In this document: positions 43,701-52,428 of the stretch, piece by piece
Numbering within the stretch: the stretch's first letter is position 1
Layout of the letters: each line of letters starts with the position of its first letter
Assembly: GCF_008124875.1 (NCBI RefSeq)
Contig: NZ_VNIA01000001.1
Span: forward strand, 304,943-368,942
Origin: Tenacibaculum adriaticum
GTDB lineage: Bacteria > Bacteroidota > Bacteroidia > Flavobacteriales > Flavobacteriaceae
Direction of reading: 5' to 3'
DNA: 64,000 bases
Program-made: the position numbers and the translations under genes
The notes under the pieces: generated by a model
The model's database searches: none
The model's input: only the letters and a program-made list of their open reading frames with translations
Told to the model about the DNA's origin: nothing

Positions 43701-46477
43701 TTGTATCGCTAGCCCATCAGAATGGAGTAAAAGTACTGATCGCTGTAGGAGGATGGTTAAACGGTAATGATTCTGCATTTACTACATTGGCTGCAAATGC
43801 ATCTACCAGAACAGCTTTTGTAAATAACCTTGTTAACTTTGTAAACCAGTATAATCTGGATGGAGTAGACATGGACTGGGAGTATCCTAGAGAAGGAAAT
43901 GAGCCACAGAATTACGAGTTGTTAATGCAAGAACTTGGCGCAGCAATGCATAGTAGAGGTAAATTACTCACTGCTGCTGTGGTAGTATCTGGATGGAATG
44001 CCGATGGTATATTAAGTGGTGTGTTTGATGATATTGATTTCCTTAATATTATGGCCTATGATGGTCCTGATCATTCTACATTTGCACAAGCTAGTGGAGG
44101 TTTAGACTACTGGTTAGGGCGTGGATTACCAAAATCTAAAGCAGTACTAGGGGTACCATTTTATAGTAGACCAGAAGTAAAAAGTTATGCCACTTTAGTA
44201 GCGCAAGGAGCAGATCCTTATAGTGATGTTTTTCAGGGTACCAACTATAATGGAATTAACACCATAAAAAGCAAAACAGAACTTGCCATACAACGTGGTG
44301 GTGGAATTATGATTTGGGAATTATCTAATGATAGTACAAACACACAGTTTTCTTTACTAAGTGCAATAAATGAAGTTACTGGAGGTCCTTGCGGAGGAAA
44401 TGATAATGTTGTCCCTACAGTATCTTTAACTTCTCCAGTAAACGGAAGTAGTTTTACAGAAGGAGATACGGTAACAATTAATGCCAATGCTTCTGATAGT
44501 GATGGTACTGTAGCGACAGTAGAATTTTATAATGGCGGTACGTTATTAGGACAAGATACAAGTGCACCATATAGTTATAGTTGGAACAATGTTTTTCAAG
44601 GTTCGTATACAATTACTGTTAAAGCAATTGATAACGAAGGTGCTTCTGCAACTACATCAGTAAATATTAATGTAAATGCTGATAGCGGAGATAGCTGCGA
44701 TCAACCACAGTATATAGAAAATGGTGGATATGAACCAGGTAGCCAAGTACAGAATGAAGGAAAAATATATCAGTGCAAAGATTATCCAAACAGTGGATGG
44801 TGTAATGGTGCGGATTGGGCATATGGGCCTGGTACTGGTACTTATTGGAGCGACGCTTGGACATTAGTAGGTGAATGCTCTGGTGGTGGAGATAGTAATG
44901 CTCCATCAGTATCTATTACTTCTCCTTCTAATGGACAATCATATACAGAAGGAAATAGCATTATAATAAATGTTTCTGCCTCTGACGCAGATGGTAGTGT
45001 AACAAAAGTAGAGTTTTATAGTAATGGTGCTAAACTAGGAGAAGACACAACTAGTCCATATATATATACTGTTGCTAACGCAGATGTAGGTAGCTATTCA
45101 TTAACAGCAGTAGCAACAGATAATAGTAATCAGTCTACTACTTCTAATCCCATAAACATTAATGTTACTACTTCTGGTGATGAGGGTAACAATGGAGAAC
45201 TACCAAAGAGAATTCTAGTAGGATATTGGCATAATTTTATTAACCCTGCTGGTGGAATGAAATTAAGTGAAGTCTCAGATAAATGGGATGTAATTAATAT
45301 CTCCTTTGCTATCCCAACAGTATTAGGTGGTTCAACTATGACTTTATCATTAGATCCTGCCATTTATTCTAATGTACAAGAATTTAAGAATGATGTTGCC
45401 GCGTTACAAAGTAGAGGTAAAAAGGTCTTGATTTCGATGGGAGGAGAAACTGGAGTTGTCGGAATAAATACGGCTGCAGACGCTCAAGCTTTTAGTAGTT
45501 CTATGATCAATATTATTAATGAATATGGATTCGATGGAATGGATATTGATTTTGAAGGAGGTTCAATTTCTCTTGCAGGAGGTGATACTGATTTTAGAAA
45601 CCCTACTACACCAAAAATAGTAAATCTAATTTCTGCTTGTCGTACTATTATAAGTCAATTTGGATCTGATTTTATTTTATCAATGGCTCCAGAAACGGCA
45701 TACGTACAAGGTGGATTTAGTGCTTATGGCGGCATAAGTGGTGCTTATTTACCGTTAATTTATGCATTGCGAAATGATATGGATTATATCCATGTACAAC
45801 ATTATAATACTGGATGTATGTTAGGATTGGACGGTTTGTGTTATGGTTCTGGTAATGCTAACTTTCAGGTAGCTATGGCAGATATGCTGTTACAAGGATT
45901 CACTGCAGGAGGACAACAATTCCCAGCACTACGCCAAGATCAGGTAGTTATAGGTTTACCTGCCACCCCTTCTGCCGCAGGAAGCGGATATACAGCCTCA
46001 TCAGAAGTTCATAAAGCATTAGATTATATTATCAAAGGACAGTCTTTTGGTGGTTCGTATGTCTTAAGGAATCCTTCGGGTTATCCTAATTTTAGAGGAT
46101 TGATGACTTGGTCTATTAATTGGGATAAAAATGGTGGCTTTGGTTTCTCTAATCCACATAGAGCGTATTTAGACGGACTGGACAATAGCACTATAACAAC
46201 TGTTGCAAATAAAGCAATTAGTGTTGTAAGCATTTACCCTAACCCAGTTGTTGGAGACATGATGAATATGAATATTCAAGGATCTAAAGCTAATACAACA
46301 TTTAGATTGCAAATATTTAATAACAGTGGTTCTAAAGTTTTAGATTTTAAGGACAATAAAATTCAGGAAGGAAGTAACATAAAATCCTTTGATGTTAGCA
46401 AACTAGAATCTGGACTTTATTTTTACATTCTTTCTGCTCCAAAAGGAGAAGTAAATGGTAAAATAATAAAACAATAA
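40742..46477 (+). CDS. Giant secreted chitinase: three GH18 domains, CBMs, T9SS tail
   Basis: 1911 residues. Signal peptide about 1-36, then GH18-I (about 50-515; DxxDxDxE at 244-251, Glu251), Ig-like (527-620, 620-715), two near-identical CBM5/12 chitin-binding modules (719-765, 780-826), Ig-like (835-925), GH18-II (938-1217; Glu1047 in DGVDMDWE), Ig-like (1223-1318), a divergent CBM5/12 (1319-1380), Ig-like (1387-1480), GH18-III, ChiD-like (1487-1817; Glu1605 in DGMDIDFE), and a T9SS type A sorting domain (1824-1911, SIYPNPV start). All three catalytic signatures are intact. It hydrolyses chitin outside the cell or at the surface. Flavobacterium johnsoniae ChiA has two GH18 domains; three plus tandem CBMs is unusual. 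Exo/endo division between domains is inferred. Confidence 0.95.
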   Translation: MKKMKSPDKEWLILKSELTKLLFILFTILTSAITAQVNTGGSSTTSNHNKQIIGYITNWDAWKQPTAGVPAQGALTQLNIDYSKYTILNYSFFGVANDGSLHSGDLRNKQIYQQGVEQQPGDILFSDVYSSWDYHILFGEIEPIQYISEAVKQRAEALGYVVTVGGNTWSHPAWGLSGTLPLPLPKEGSGGKGLLELAHQNNVKVMASIGGWSMCKHFPEMAADPAKKARFIADCKKLISMGFDGIDLDWEYPGAFSGMNFTGTDADYANFENLVQEIRNAIGPTKLITAAMAADPKKLDGFNWSKLANTMDYFNMMTYDFNGGFSDIAGHNAPVYPYDGAEAPDFNWQSTLSKLNSLGVPSNKINFGAPFYGRGVITSGNAGLNVPTVKRNVTIQPDGPVSTAADYTNWPQDVYDGTPNYFFIKQKTGSGSGWTRHWDDQAKVPYMTKGNYFLSYDDEESIGVKAQFINDNNLAGTIVWTVYGDLEMSGSYESYGTKLKKWSNVKSPLINKINDVFANGGSGGGNITPTVSITSPQSGATLTAGNAINIAANASDSDGSITKVEFYNGATLLGEDTSAPYTYSWANVSAGSYTISVKAYDNASSTATSSVAVTVSGSGGNQLPTVSITSPQSGTSFIAGDNIIISANASDADGSVSKVEFYNGATLLGQSTSSPYSYTWSNVPTGSYTINVKAFDNENAQSSSSVSITVSNGSGNGTCTAPAWVSGQAYNGAEVVSHHGHEYQAKWWTNQNPIGSSEWEDLGACEDGDDGNDDGGNGTCTAPAWVSGQAYNGSEVVSHEGHEYKAKWWTNQNPVGSSEWEDLGACDGGGNNGTSPQVAISTPGNGQSYTVGSIVTITANASDSDGSVSKVEFFSNGSKLGEDTTSPYSYTWSNTQAGNYSLTAVATDNSNLSSTSNVVSISITSDGDDDDDCNNNDFKVVGYMPSWQGSATAIQYDKLTHINYSFLIPNSDGSLQALEGAAKMQQIVSLAHQNGVKVLIAVGGWLNGNDSAFTTLAANASTRTAFVNNLVNFVNQYNLDGVDMDWEYPREGNEPQNYELLMQELGAAMHSRGKLLTAAVVVSGWNADGILSGVFDDIDFLNIMAYDGPDHSTFAQASGGLDYWLGRGLPKSKAVLGVPFYSRPEVKSYATLVAQGADPYSDVFQGTNYNGINTIKSKTELAIQRGGGIMIWELSNDSTNTQFSLLSAINEVTGGPCGGNDNVVPTVSLTSPVNGSSFTEGDTVTINANASDSDGTVATVEFYNGGTLLGQDTSAPYSYSWNNVFQGSYTITVKAIDNEGASATTSVNINVNADSGDSCDQPQYIENGGYEPGSQVQNEGKIYQCKDYPNSGWCNGADWAYGPGTGTYWSDAWTLVGECSGGGDSNAPSVSITSPSNGQSYTEGNSIIINVSASDADGSVTKVEFYSNGAKLGEDTTSPYIYTVANADVGSYSLTAVATDNSNQSTTSNPININVTTSGDEGNNGELPKRILVGYWHNFINPAGGMKLSEVSDKWDVINISFAIPTVLGGSTMTLSLDPAIYSNVQEFKNDVAALQSRGKKVLISMGGETGVVGINTAADAQAFSSSMINIINEYGFDGMDIDFEGGSISLAGGDTDFRNPTTPKIVNLISACRTIISQFGSDFILSMAPETAYVQGGFSAYGGISGAYLPLIYALRNDMDYIHVQHYNTGCMLGLDGLCYGSGNANFQVAMADMLLQGFTAGGQQFPALRQDQVVIGLPATPSAAGSGYTASSEVHKALDYIIKGQSFGGSYVLRNPSGYPNFRGLMTWSINWDKNGGFGFSNPHRAYLDGLDNSTITTVANKAISVVSIYPNPVVGDMMNMNIQGSKANTTFRLQIFNNSGSKVLDFKDNKIQEGSNIKSFDVSKLESGLYFYILSAPKGEVNGKIIKQ
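42896..43219 (+). repeat. Tandem duplication of a chitin-binding module
   Basis: Two 47-residue CBM5/12 modules (from Cys719 and Cys780) repeat with a period of 183 bp and differ at only a few residues; both start CTAPAWVSGQAYNG. The high DNA identity across the unit suggests a recent in-frame duplication. The linker is Asp/Gly-rich. Confidence 0.85.
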
Positions 46478-46503
46478 TTTTTTTATACTTCTTAAAAATT
46501 TTC

Positions 46504-46540
46504 CTCCCGTAATCGTAAAAAGTTTCGGGAGATTTTTTTA
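46504..46540 (+). terminator. Chitinase gene terminator
   Basis: Stem CTCCCG (46504-46509) / CGGGAG (46526-46531) followed by a run of seven T. Confidence 0.8.
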
Positions 46541-46614
46541 TAACTTTAACGGTATTAATAACCATGATGATAGGGTTTATTTAGAATAGACCTATATTCT
46601 TTAAAAATACCTGA

Positions 46615-46701
46615 ATGAAAGAAGTAAATCATTGGTTTGTGACCTTAGCTATTATGGGCGGGATCTTATGTAAATTAAGCCTCAAAATATTCTTCAATTA
46701 A
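46615..46701 (+). CDS. Possible 28-residue hydrophobic peptide
   Basis: ATG 46615 to TAA 46699-46701 encodes a short peptide (MKEVNHWFVTLAIMGG...FFN) with one hydrophobic stretch. Its stop codon merges into a terminator-like hairpin, which suggests a real short transcript. It could be a small membrane peptide, a leader, or the remnant of a larger gene. I recognise no family. Chance is not excluded at this length. Confidence 0.3.
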   Translation: MKEVNHWFVTLAIMGGILCKLSLKIFFN

Positions 46702-46740
46702 AAGTATCAATTGAAAAACAAACAATTGATGCTTTTTTTA
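46701..46740 (+). terminator. Terminator-like hairpin after the 28-codon frame
   Basis: Arms AGTATCAATTG (46703-46713) and CAATTGATGCT (46723-46733), with one G-T wobble, followed by TTTTTT. Confidence 0.7.
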
Positions 46741-46800
46741 TTTTAGTGTAACAAATTCTAAAAATGAGCAACTAATAAATATCAACCAAAAAATAACCAA

Positions 46801-48270
46801 ATGATTTCACGTTTTTTAAATCTTGAATGGAAACAGTTTTTTCGTTCTATGTTTTGGCAAAAGGGAATTCTCATTAATATTTTAATGGGTTTGTTTGTTC
46901 TCTATTTTGCCATTGCGTTCTTAAGTATTGGTGTGGGTGGATTTTACTTTCTCAAAAAGCAATACCCTGAGCAAGACCCCTTAAAAATTATCAACTCATT
47001 AATGCTCTTCTTTATTATTGGTGATTTAATTTTTCGCTATATCATGCAAAAGTTACCCGTAATGAATATTAAACCTATGCTTGCTCTTCCTATAAAAAAG
47101 AGCAAATTGGTTAATTATATTTTAACCAAATCAGCCTTTTCATTTTTTAATGTATTAGGAATGTTTTTCTACATCCCTTTTGCAATTGTTTTAATTAAAG
47201 AAGGTTATGGGATAAGTAATATTTTAGGTTGGTTAGCAGCAATGTTTTTCATTATATTATCTGCTAATTATTTAAACTTTTTAATTAATAAAAATAATAT
47301 TGCTCTTGTTGTATTAACCGTTTTATTGGGAGGAACAGTCGCTTTGCAATACTTTGGTATTTATGACATTACTAAAATAAGTTCTTTTTTGTTTGATGGT
47401 TTGTATGTAAATCCCATTTATTTTTTAATTCCTATTGCTTTATTAGTTGGACTCTATTATTTAAACTATAAACAATTAGCTAATCAGGTATATTTAGACG
47501 ATGCTATAGCAACCAAAACAAAAGAAGCAACATCATCAGATTTATCTTTTGTAAACAGATTTGGTAGTTTGGCTCCGTTTATTAAAAACGACATGCGTCA
47601 AATATGGAGAAATAAGCGCACGAAGACCATCTTTTTTATGTCGTTTCTATTCCTTTTTTATGGAATTATTTTCTTCTCAAACAAAGTATATGAAGAAAAA
47701 ATGCCAGCTTTTTTAATCTTCGCTGCGTTATTTGTTACCGGTGGTTTTGCAATTAATTATGGACAATTTATTCCTGCTTGGGACAGTGCTCACTATCGAA
47801 TGATTATGAGTCAAAACATTCGTTATCGCAAATTTTTGGAAAGTAAATGGTTGTTAATGGCTATCGTAACTTTTGTTTTATATATTTTAAGTATTCCTTA
47901 TTTATACTATGGAGTAGATAAATTTTTAATGATCACGGCAGGGGCAGTCTTTAATATCGGATTTAACACCTTGTTTTTATTGTTTGCGGGTTCTTTTAAT
48001 AGAAAAAGAATTGATTTAAACGCAAGCGGATTTGGAAACACACAAGGAACTAGTGCAACACAATTTTTAATAATTATTCCTATGATGGGAATTCCAATGT
48101 TTTTATTCTGGATTTTCAACAAATATGTAAGTTTTAATGCTGGAATTATTGCAATTGCTGCTGTGGGTATAATCGCTTTTATATTCAAAAACTACTTTAT
48201 GAATTTAATAGAAAAGAAATACATAAAGGATAAGTATGCTGCTATACATGCTTTCAATCAAAAAAAATAA
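46801..48270 (+). CDS. ABC transporter permease, DUF5687-like
   Basis: 489 residues and about twelve hydrophobic segments in two halves around a cytoplasmic loop (about 235-275, with NDMRQIWRNKRTK). It matches the Bacteroidota permease family DUF5687. The matching ATPase gene follows after 20 nt, making a two-gene exporter of the ABC-2 type. The substrate is unknown. There is no periplasmic-binding protein or accessory fusion protein nearby. Confidence 0.85.
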   Translation: MISRFLNLEWKQFFRSMFWQKGILINILMGLFVLYFAIAFLSIGVGGFYFLKKQYPEQDPLKIINSLMLFFIIGDLIFRYIMQKLPVMNIKPMLALPIKKSKLVNYILTKSAFSFFNVLGMFFYIPFAIVLIKEGYGISNILGWLAAMFFIILSANYLNFLINKNNIALVVLTVLLGGTVALQYFGIYDITKISSFLFDGLYVNPIYFLIPIALLVGLYYLNYKQLANQVYLDDAIATKTKEATSSDLSFVNRFGSLAPFIKNDMRQIWRNKRTKTIFFMSFLFLFYGIIFFSNKVYEEKMPAFLIFAALFVTGGFAINYGQFIPAWDSAHYRMIMSQNIRYRKFLESKWLLMAIVTFVLYILSIPYLYYGVDKFLMITAGAVFNIGFNTLFLLFAGSFNRKRIDLNASGFGNTQGTSATQFLIIIPMMGIPMFLFWIFNKYVSFNAGIIAIAAVGIIAFIFKNYFMNLIEKKYIKDKYAAIHAFNQKK

Positions 48271-48290
48271 TCTAACCAAAAAGAAACAAA

Positions 48291-48986
48291 ATGATACAAG
48301 CTAAAAATATTTCAAAAAAATACGGATCAACAGAAGTTTTAAATATTCCGCAATTAGATATTCCTAAAGGACAATCTTTCGGATTGGTAGGAAATAACGG
48401 AGCAGGAAAAACAACACTGTTTAATTTATTGTTAGATTTAATTCGACCAACAACTGGTAGTATTGAAAACCATAATGTTGTGGTTAATAAAAGTGAGGAC
48501 TGGAAAATATTTACAGGTTCCTTTATTGATGAAAGTTTTTTAATAGGTTATTTAACACCCGAAGAATATTTTGATTTTATCGGTGATTTAAGAGGAATGA
48601 ATAAAGCAGACGTGCAAGCATTTTTAAGTCAGTTTGATGATTTTTTTAATGGAGAAATTCTTGGGAAGAAAAAGTATTTACGTGATTTAAGCAAAGGAAA
48701 TCAGAAAAAGGCAGGAATCATCGCTGCAATGATGGGAAATCCGCAGGTTGTAATTTTAGATGAACCTTTTGCCAATTTGGATCCAACAACGCAATTTCGT
48801 TTAAAAAGTATTATAAAAAAATTAACTGAAAACAATGAGGTTACCGTGTTGGTATCGAGTCACGATTTAAGTCATGTAAACGAAGTTTGTAAAAGAATTG
48901 TTGTTCTTGACAAAGGAAATGTAGTTAATGACATCCAAACTTCACCAGAAACTCTAAAAGAATTAGAAAGCTATTTTTCTGCATAA
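48291..48986 (+). CDS. ABC transporter ATP-binding protein
   Basis: 231 residues. Walker A GNNGAGKTT is at 34-42, the signature region LSKGNQKKAGI, Walker B VVILDEPFANLDP, and the H-loop SSHDLSH. It is a single nucleotide-binding domain that would dimerise on the DUF5687-type permease encoded just upstream. No drug-resistance or lantibiotic context is seen, so the cargo is left open. Confidence 0.93.
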   Translation: MIQAKNISKKYGSTEVLNIPQLDIPKGQSFGLVGNNGAGKTTLFNLLLDLIRPTTGSIENHNVVVNKSEDWKIFTGSFIDESFLIGYLTPEEYFDFIGDLRGMNKADVQAFLSQFDDFFNGEILGKKKYLRDLSKGNQKKAGIIAAMMGNPQVVILDEPFANLDPTTQFRLKSIIKKLTENNEVTVLVSSHDLSHVNEVCKRIVVLDKGNVVNDIQTSPETLKELESYFSA

Positions 48987-49074
48987 GTTAAATTTTAGCA
49001 TTTTATTCCTATTTTTACGCTCTTACGTACAATAACTCATTAAAAAGCTTGTTGTAATTAGAGCGTAATTTTAT

Positions 49075-51297
49075 ATGAAGAGACTACATAAAATACTTAT
49101 TCTTTTAACCGTTTTGGTAACGGTTTTATATTCGTGTAGTACCCAAAAAGATACTCTTGTTAGCAAAAATTTTCATGCATTAACCGCTAAATACAATGTG
49201 TTATTTAATGGTGAACAGGCTTTTCAACAAGGGTTAAAAGATATTCGTGAACAACATACAGATAATTTTTGGAAACGTTTACAGATAGAACCTATTACGT
49301 TTGATGAAAGAAAAATTGAAGCTCCTAAATTTAATTCTCCTGGAGAAGATTTTAATAATAAACAAGAAGAAAATAAAAGCGCAACACCTTTTGATAGAGC
49401 GGAAGAAAAAGCTGTAAAAGCAATTCAAAAGCATTCTATGAATATTAAAGGATATGAAAAAAATCGGCAAATAGATGATGCATATTTATTGTTAGGTAAA
49501 TCCCGTTATTACACACAACGTTTCATTCCTGCTGTTGAGGCTTTTAATTACATCATCGCAAATTACCCAAATGCTAATTTAAATTATGAAACTCGTGTTT
49601 GGAGAGCCAAAGCGAATGTTAGATTAGGAAATGAGGAAACAGCTATCCAATCTATGAAGTTGCTATTAAAAGTAGTAGATGAAAAAGAAGAAATTTCAAA
49701 AGAAGTACAAGAACAAGCATATACCGCTATGGCAATGGCGTACACTGAAACAGATACTATTCAGAAAGTTATTGAGCACTTAAATAACGCAACTCAAACA
49801 TTTATCAATAGAGAACAATCGGCAAGAAATATGTTTATTTTGGGTCAGGTTTATAGCGAATTAAATCGCAAAGATTCTGCAAGAATGGTCTTTCAAAAAT
49901 TAGCAAATAAAAAACAAGCTCCAGTTAAATATAGAATTCATGCGAATATTGAATTAGTTAAAAATTCAGCTAAAGATTCTTCTGATGTTTTACTCATTAA
50001 TCGGTTTAAAAAATTAATTAAAAACACAGACAATCGTAAATATTACGATGAATTATACTATCAATTAGGAACTTTATATGAAGATAGAGGTAACACTAAA
50101 AAAGCGGTAGAATACTATAAAAAATCATTAACTGCTAAAGACGGTAGCAATTACCAAAAAACATATACTTACGAACGTTTGGGTAATTTACACTTTAACA
50201 AACAAGACTACTTATTAGCGGGTTCTTATTATGATAGTGTACTACAAATTACTTCAAAAGAATTTGATAGTGAAAAACGTATCCGTAGAATTAGAAGAAA
50301 AAACAAAGGCTTAACTACATTAAAGAAATACGAAGATGTTGTTAAAAACAACGACAGTATTTTACAACTGGTAGCAATGTCTACTAATGAACGTACAGCT
50401 TATTTCGAAAGTTATATCGAAAAAATTAAGAAAGAAGATGAAGAACGCAGACAGCAATTATTGAATTCTCAAAACTTCGGAAATCAATTTGGTGGCGGGA
50501 CATCTTTTGGTAATAACAAAGGGAAATGGTATTTCTACAACACACAATCTAAAGGTTTTGGTGAAGCGGAATTCCAAAGAATATGGGGAACTCGTCCTTT
50601 AGAAGACAACTGGCGTTTATCAGATAAAACAGCTATTAATTCAAATAATGAAATTGCAGAAGAGGAAGACATTAATAAAAGCAGATATGAGTTAGCAACC
50701 TATATAGAGGCTATTCCTACTGATCCAAAAATATTAAATCAACTTAAGGAAGATCGAAATGATGCTTTATATCAATTAGGATTAATTTATAAAGAACAGT
50801 TTAAAAATACAGGTTTAGCAATTAAAAACTTTGAGCGATTAACTAATCTTAATCAAAAAGAAGAATTAAAACTACCTTTAAACTACCACTTATATCAATT
50901 GTATACAGAGGTTGGCGAAATTGCTAAAGCAACACGGGCAAAAGAGTTTATTTTACAAAATTACCCAAATACAAGATTTGCAGAAATAATTATATCTCCA
51001 GACAAGAAGCTGGAAGCAATCGAAGAAAAAGAGGATGAAATAGCGAAGAAATATAAAGAATTATATTACCTATATAAGAACTATAAATATGAAGAAGTTG
51101 TAAATCAGATAAATACTTTTTCAGAAACAGTTGCAAAATCAGATTTAATCCCTAAATTAGCGCTCCTAAAAGCTTTAGCTATAGGTAAATACAAAAGTAA
51201 AGAGGAGTATAAAAAGGCATTAGAATTTGTTGCCTTTAGCTATGCAAATAAAGAAGAAGGAAAAAAAGCAGAAGAAATAATTAAACTCTTAAAATAA
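49075..51297 (+). CDS. sprE: SprE/PorW-like TPR lipoprotein of T9SS and gliding
   Basis: 740 residues. Lipobox VLYSC with Cys21 is followed by STQKDTLVSKNFHALTAKYNVLFNG, the characteristic start of the SprE/PorW family. Several tetratricopeptide-type helical pairs follow (about 130-400 and 560-735), separated by a charged, low-complexity stretch (about 430-500). The family is required for T9SS secretion and gliding. It is somewhat shorter than F. johnsoniae SprE (about 870). A near-consensus TATTTTTA at 49010-49017 is the likely promoter, and bactofilin and ATP synthase genes follow on the same strand. Confidence 0.83.
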   Translation: MKRLHKILILLTVLVTVLYSCSTQKDTLVSKNFHALTAKYNVLFNGEQAFQQGLKDIREQHTDNFWKRLQIEPITFDERKIEAPKFNSPGEDFNNKQEENKSATPFDRAEEKAVKAIQKHSMNIKGYEKNRQIDDAYLLLGKSRYYTQRFIPAVEAFNYIIANYPNANLNYETRVWRAKANVRLGNEETAIQSMKLLLKVVDEKEEISKEVQEQAYTAMAMAYTETDTIQKVIEHLNNATQTFINREQSARNMFILGQVYSELNRKDSARMVFQKLANKKQAPVKYRIHANIELVKNSAKDSSDVLLINRFKKLIKNTDNRKYYDELYYQLGTLYEDRGNTKKAVEYYKKSLTAKDGSNYQKTYTYERLGNLHFNKQDYLLAGSYYDSVLQITSKEFDSEKRIRRIRRKNKGLTTLKKYEDVVKNNDSILQLVAMSTNERTAYFESYIEKIKKEDEERRQQLLNSQNFGNQFGGGTSFGNNKGKWYFYNTQSKGFGEAEFQRIWGTRPLEDNWRLSDKTAINSNNEIAEEEDINKSRYELATYIEAIPTDPKILNQLKEDRNDALYQLGLIYKEQFKNTGLAIKNFERLTNLNQKEELKLPLNYHLYQLYTEVGEIAKATRAKEFILQNYPNTRFAEIIISPDKKLEAIEEKEDEIAKKYKELYYLYKNYKYEEVVNQINTFSETVAKSDLIPKLALLKALAIGKYKSKEEYKKALEFVAFSYANKEEGKKAEEIIKLLK

Positions 51298-51304
51298 TCC
51301 CCAT

Positions 51305-51721
51305 ATGTTCGGTAAAAACAAAAAAGAAGATGCAGTTGAAAGAAAGACAACTAGCAGAAATGTAATCGGTAAAGGAACCAAAATTATTGGTGATGTAATT
51401 TCGGAAGGAGATTTTAGAATCGACGGAATTTTAGAAGGAAGCTTAAAAACTGATGGGCGTGTAATCATTGGGCAAGAAGGCTTTATCCAAGGAAATGTAG
51501 AATGTGCTAACGCAGATATTGAAGGAAAATTCTCTGGAGAATTTATCGTTAGTGATACATTAACAGCTAAAACTTCAGCAAATATTACAGGGAGCGTTAT
51601 TGTTGGTCAAATTTCAACAGAGCCAGGTGCTGCATTCAATGCCACTTGTAATATGAAAGGAGCTGTTAAAGAATTGAGTAAAGAAAATAATGATCAAAAA
51701 CTCAAGCAAAAAACCGCTTAA
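51305..51721 (+). CDS. Bactofilin (polymer-forming cytoskeletal protein)
   Basis: 138 residues. The central DUF583 domain is built of short beta-helix repeats (VIGKGTKIIGDVISEGDFRIDGILEG, then GFIQGNVECANADIEGKFSGEF), flanked by short disordered ends. Bactofilins polymerise into filaments that scaffold envelope or polar structures. It starts 7 nt after the sprE stop and overlaps the AtpZ gene by 32 nt, so it is translationally linked to both. Confidence 0.93.
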   Translation: MFGKNKKEDAVERKTTSRNVIGKGTKIIGDVISEGDFRIDGILEGSLKTDGRVIIGQEGFIQGNVECANADIEGKFSGEFIVSDTLTAKTSANITGSVIVGQISTEPGAAFNATCNMKGAVKELSKENNDQKLKQKTA

Positions 51722-51920
51722 TAAATTCGTAAAATTTTCAGGAATTGCAATACAAATGGGTCTAACCATTTACCTTGGTAGTGTACTGGGTAAATGGTTA
51801 GATGCCAAATTCTTAAACGAAACCCAACTCTACACTAAAATTTGTACTCTTATAGCAGTTTTTGGCGCAATGTTTTCTGTTATAAGACAAGTTATTAAAA
51901 TGTCTAAAGACAATGATTAA
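51690..51920 (+). CDS. AtpZ/AtpI family protein
   Basis: 76 residues with two membrane segments (about 17-33 and 50-68) and the family pattern GLTIYLGSVLGKWLDAKF. These small proteins help c-ring assembly or magnesium handling around ATP synthase. It overlaps bactofilin at its 5' end by 32 nt and the next gene at its 3' end by 8 nt. Confidence 0.85.
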   Translation: MIKNSSKKPLNKFVKFSGIAIQMGLTIYLGSVLGKWLDAKFLNETQLYTKICTLIAVFGAMFSVIRQVIKMSKDND

Positions 51921-52293
51921 ACGAATTCTTAATTTTCTAATCGCAATTATTATATTATTTGCGATTAGCTATTTTTCACATCAACATGTGATTCAATCTA
52001 AAGAAATTCATTTATCCTTTTCGCTACTTTCAGTATATCTATTTCATAGTATTGCTGCAATCATTATATATAGTATTGTAGAATTTGTTGCTCATAAAAT
52101 ACCAAACCAAGCAGGATATGCTTATCTTGCTTCTATCTTTATAAAAATAGGTTTTTTTGTGCTGATTTTTAAAGCAGCTGTACTTGCAAATGAAAGTCTT
52201 TCGAAACCAGAACGGTTTTCGTTAGTAATTCCTCTTTTTATATTTTTAATAACTGAAGCGGTAGCTGTTTCGAAGTTACTGAATAGCAAATAG
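51913..52293 (+). CDS. Small membrane protein before atpB (DUF6168-like)
   Basis: 126 residues with four membrane segments, a topology like AtpI. I recall it as the DUF6168 family found between atpZ and atpB in flavobacteria. It probably helps ATP synthase assembly, by position only. Its ATG overlaps the AtpZ stop region by 8 nt. A separate promoter for atpB follows. Confidence 0.78.
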   Translation: MIKRILNFLIAIIILFAISYFSHQHVIQSKEIHLSFSLLSVYLFHSIAAIIIYSIVEFVAHKIPNQAGYAYLASIFIKIGFFVLIFKAAVLANESLSKPERFSLVIPLFIFLITEAVAVSKLLNSK

Positions 52294-52357
52294 TTTCTCT
52301 TATTTTATTTAAAATTTTACTTATTAAAATATCTTAAAAAACTAAACAAAAAAAGGG

Positions 52358-52387
52358 TTTGTAGTTTTAATTAAATGTTTACCTTTG
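52358..52387 (+). promoter_or_regulatory. atpB promoter
   Basis: TTTG (52358-52361), an 18-nt spacer and TACCTTTG (52380-52387): a full Bacteroidota promoter. It makes the atpBEFHAG genes independent of sprE transcription and rules out a longer atpB start at 52375. Confidence 0.72.
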
Positions 52388-52428
52388 CACGGAAATTTAG
52401 AGACCATAATCCTATATTCAGAAAAGGT

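Larger units (their letters stand above)
46478..46800. other. 323-base gap after the chitinase gene
   Basis: Holds the chitinase terminator (46504-46540), a 28-codon open frame (46615-46701) directly followed by a second terminator-like hairpin (46701-46740), and the presumed promoter region of the ABC permease gene (46741-46800), in which I see no clear consensus box. Confidence 0.6.
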
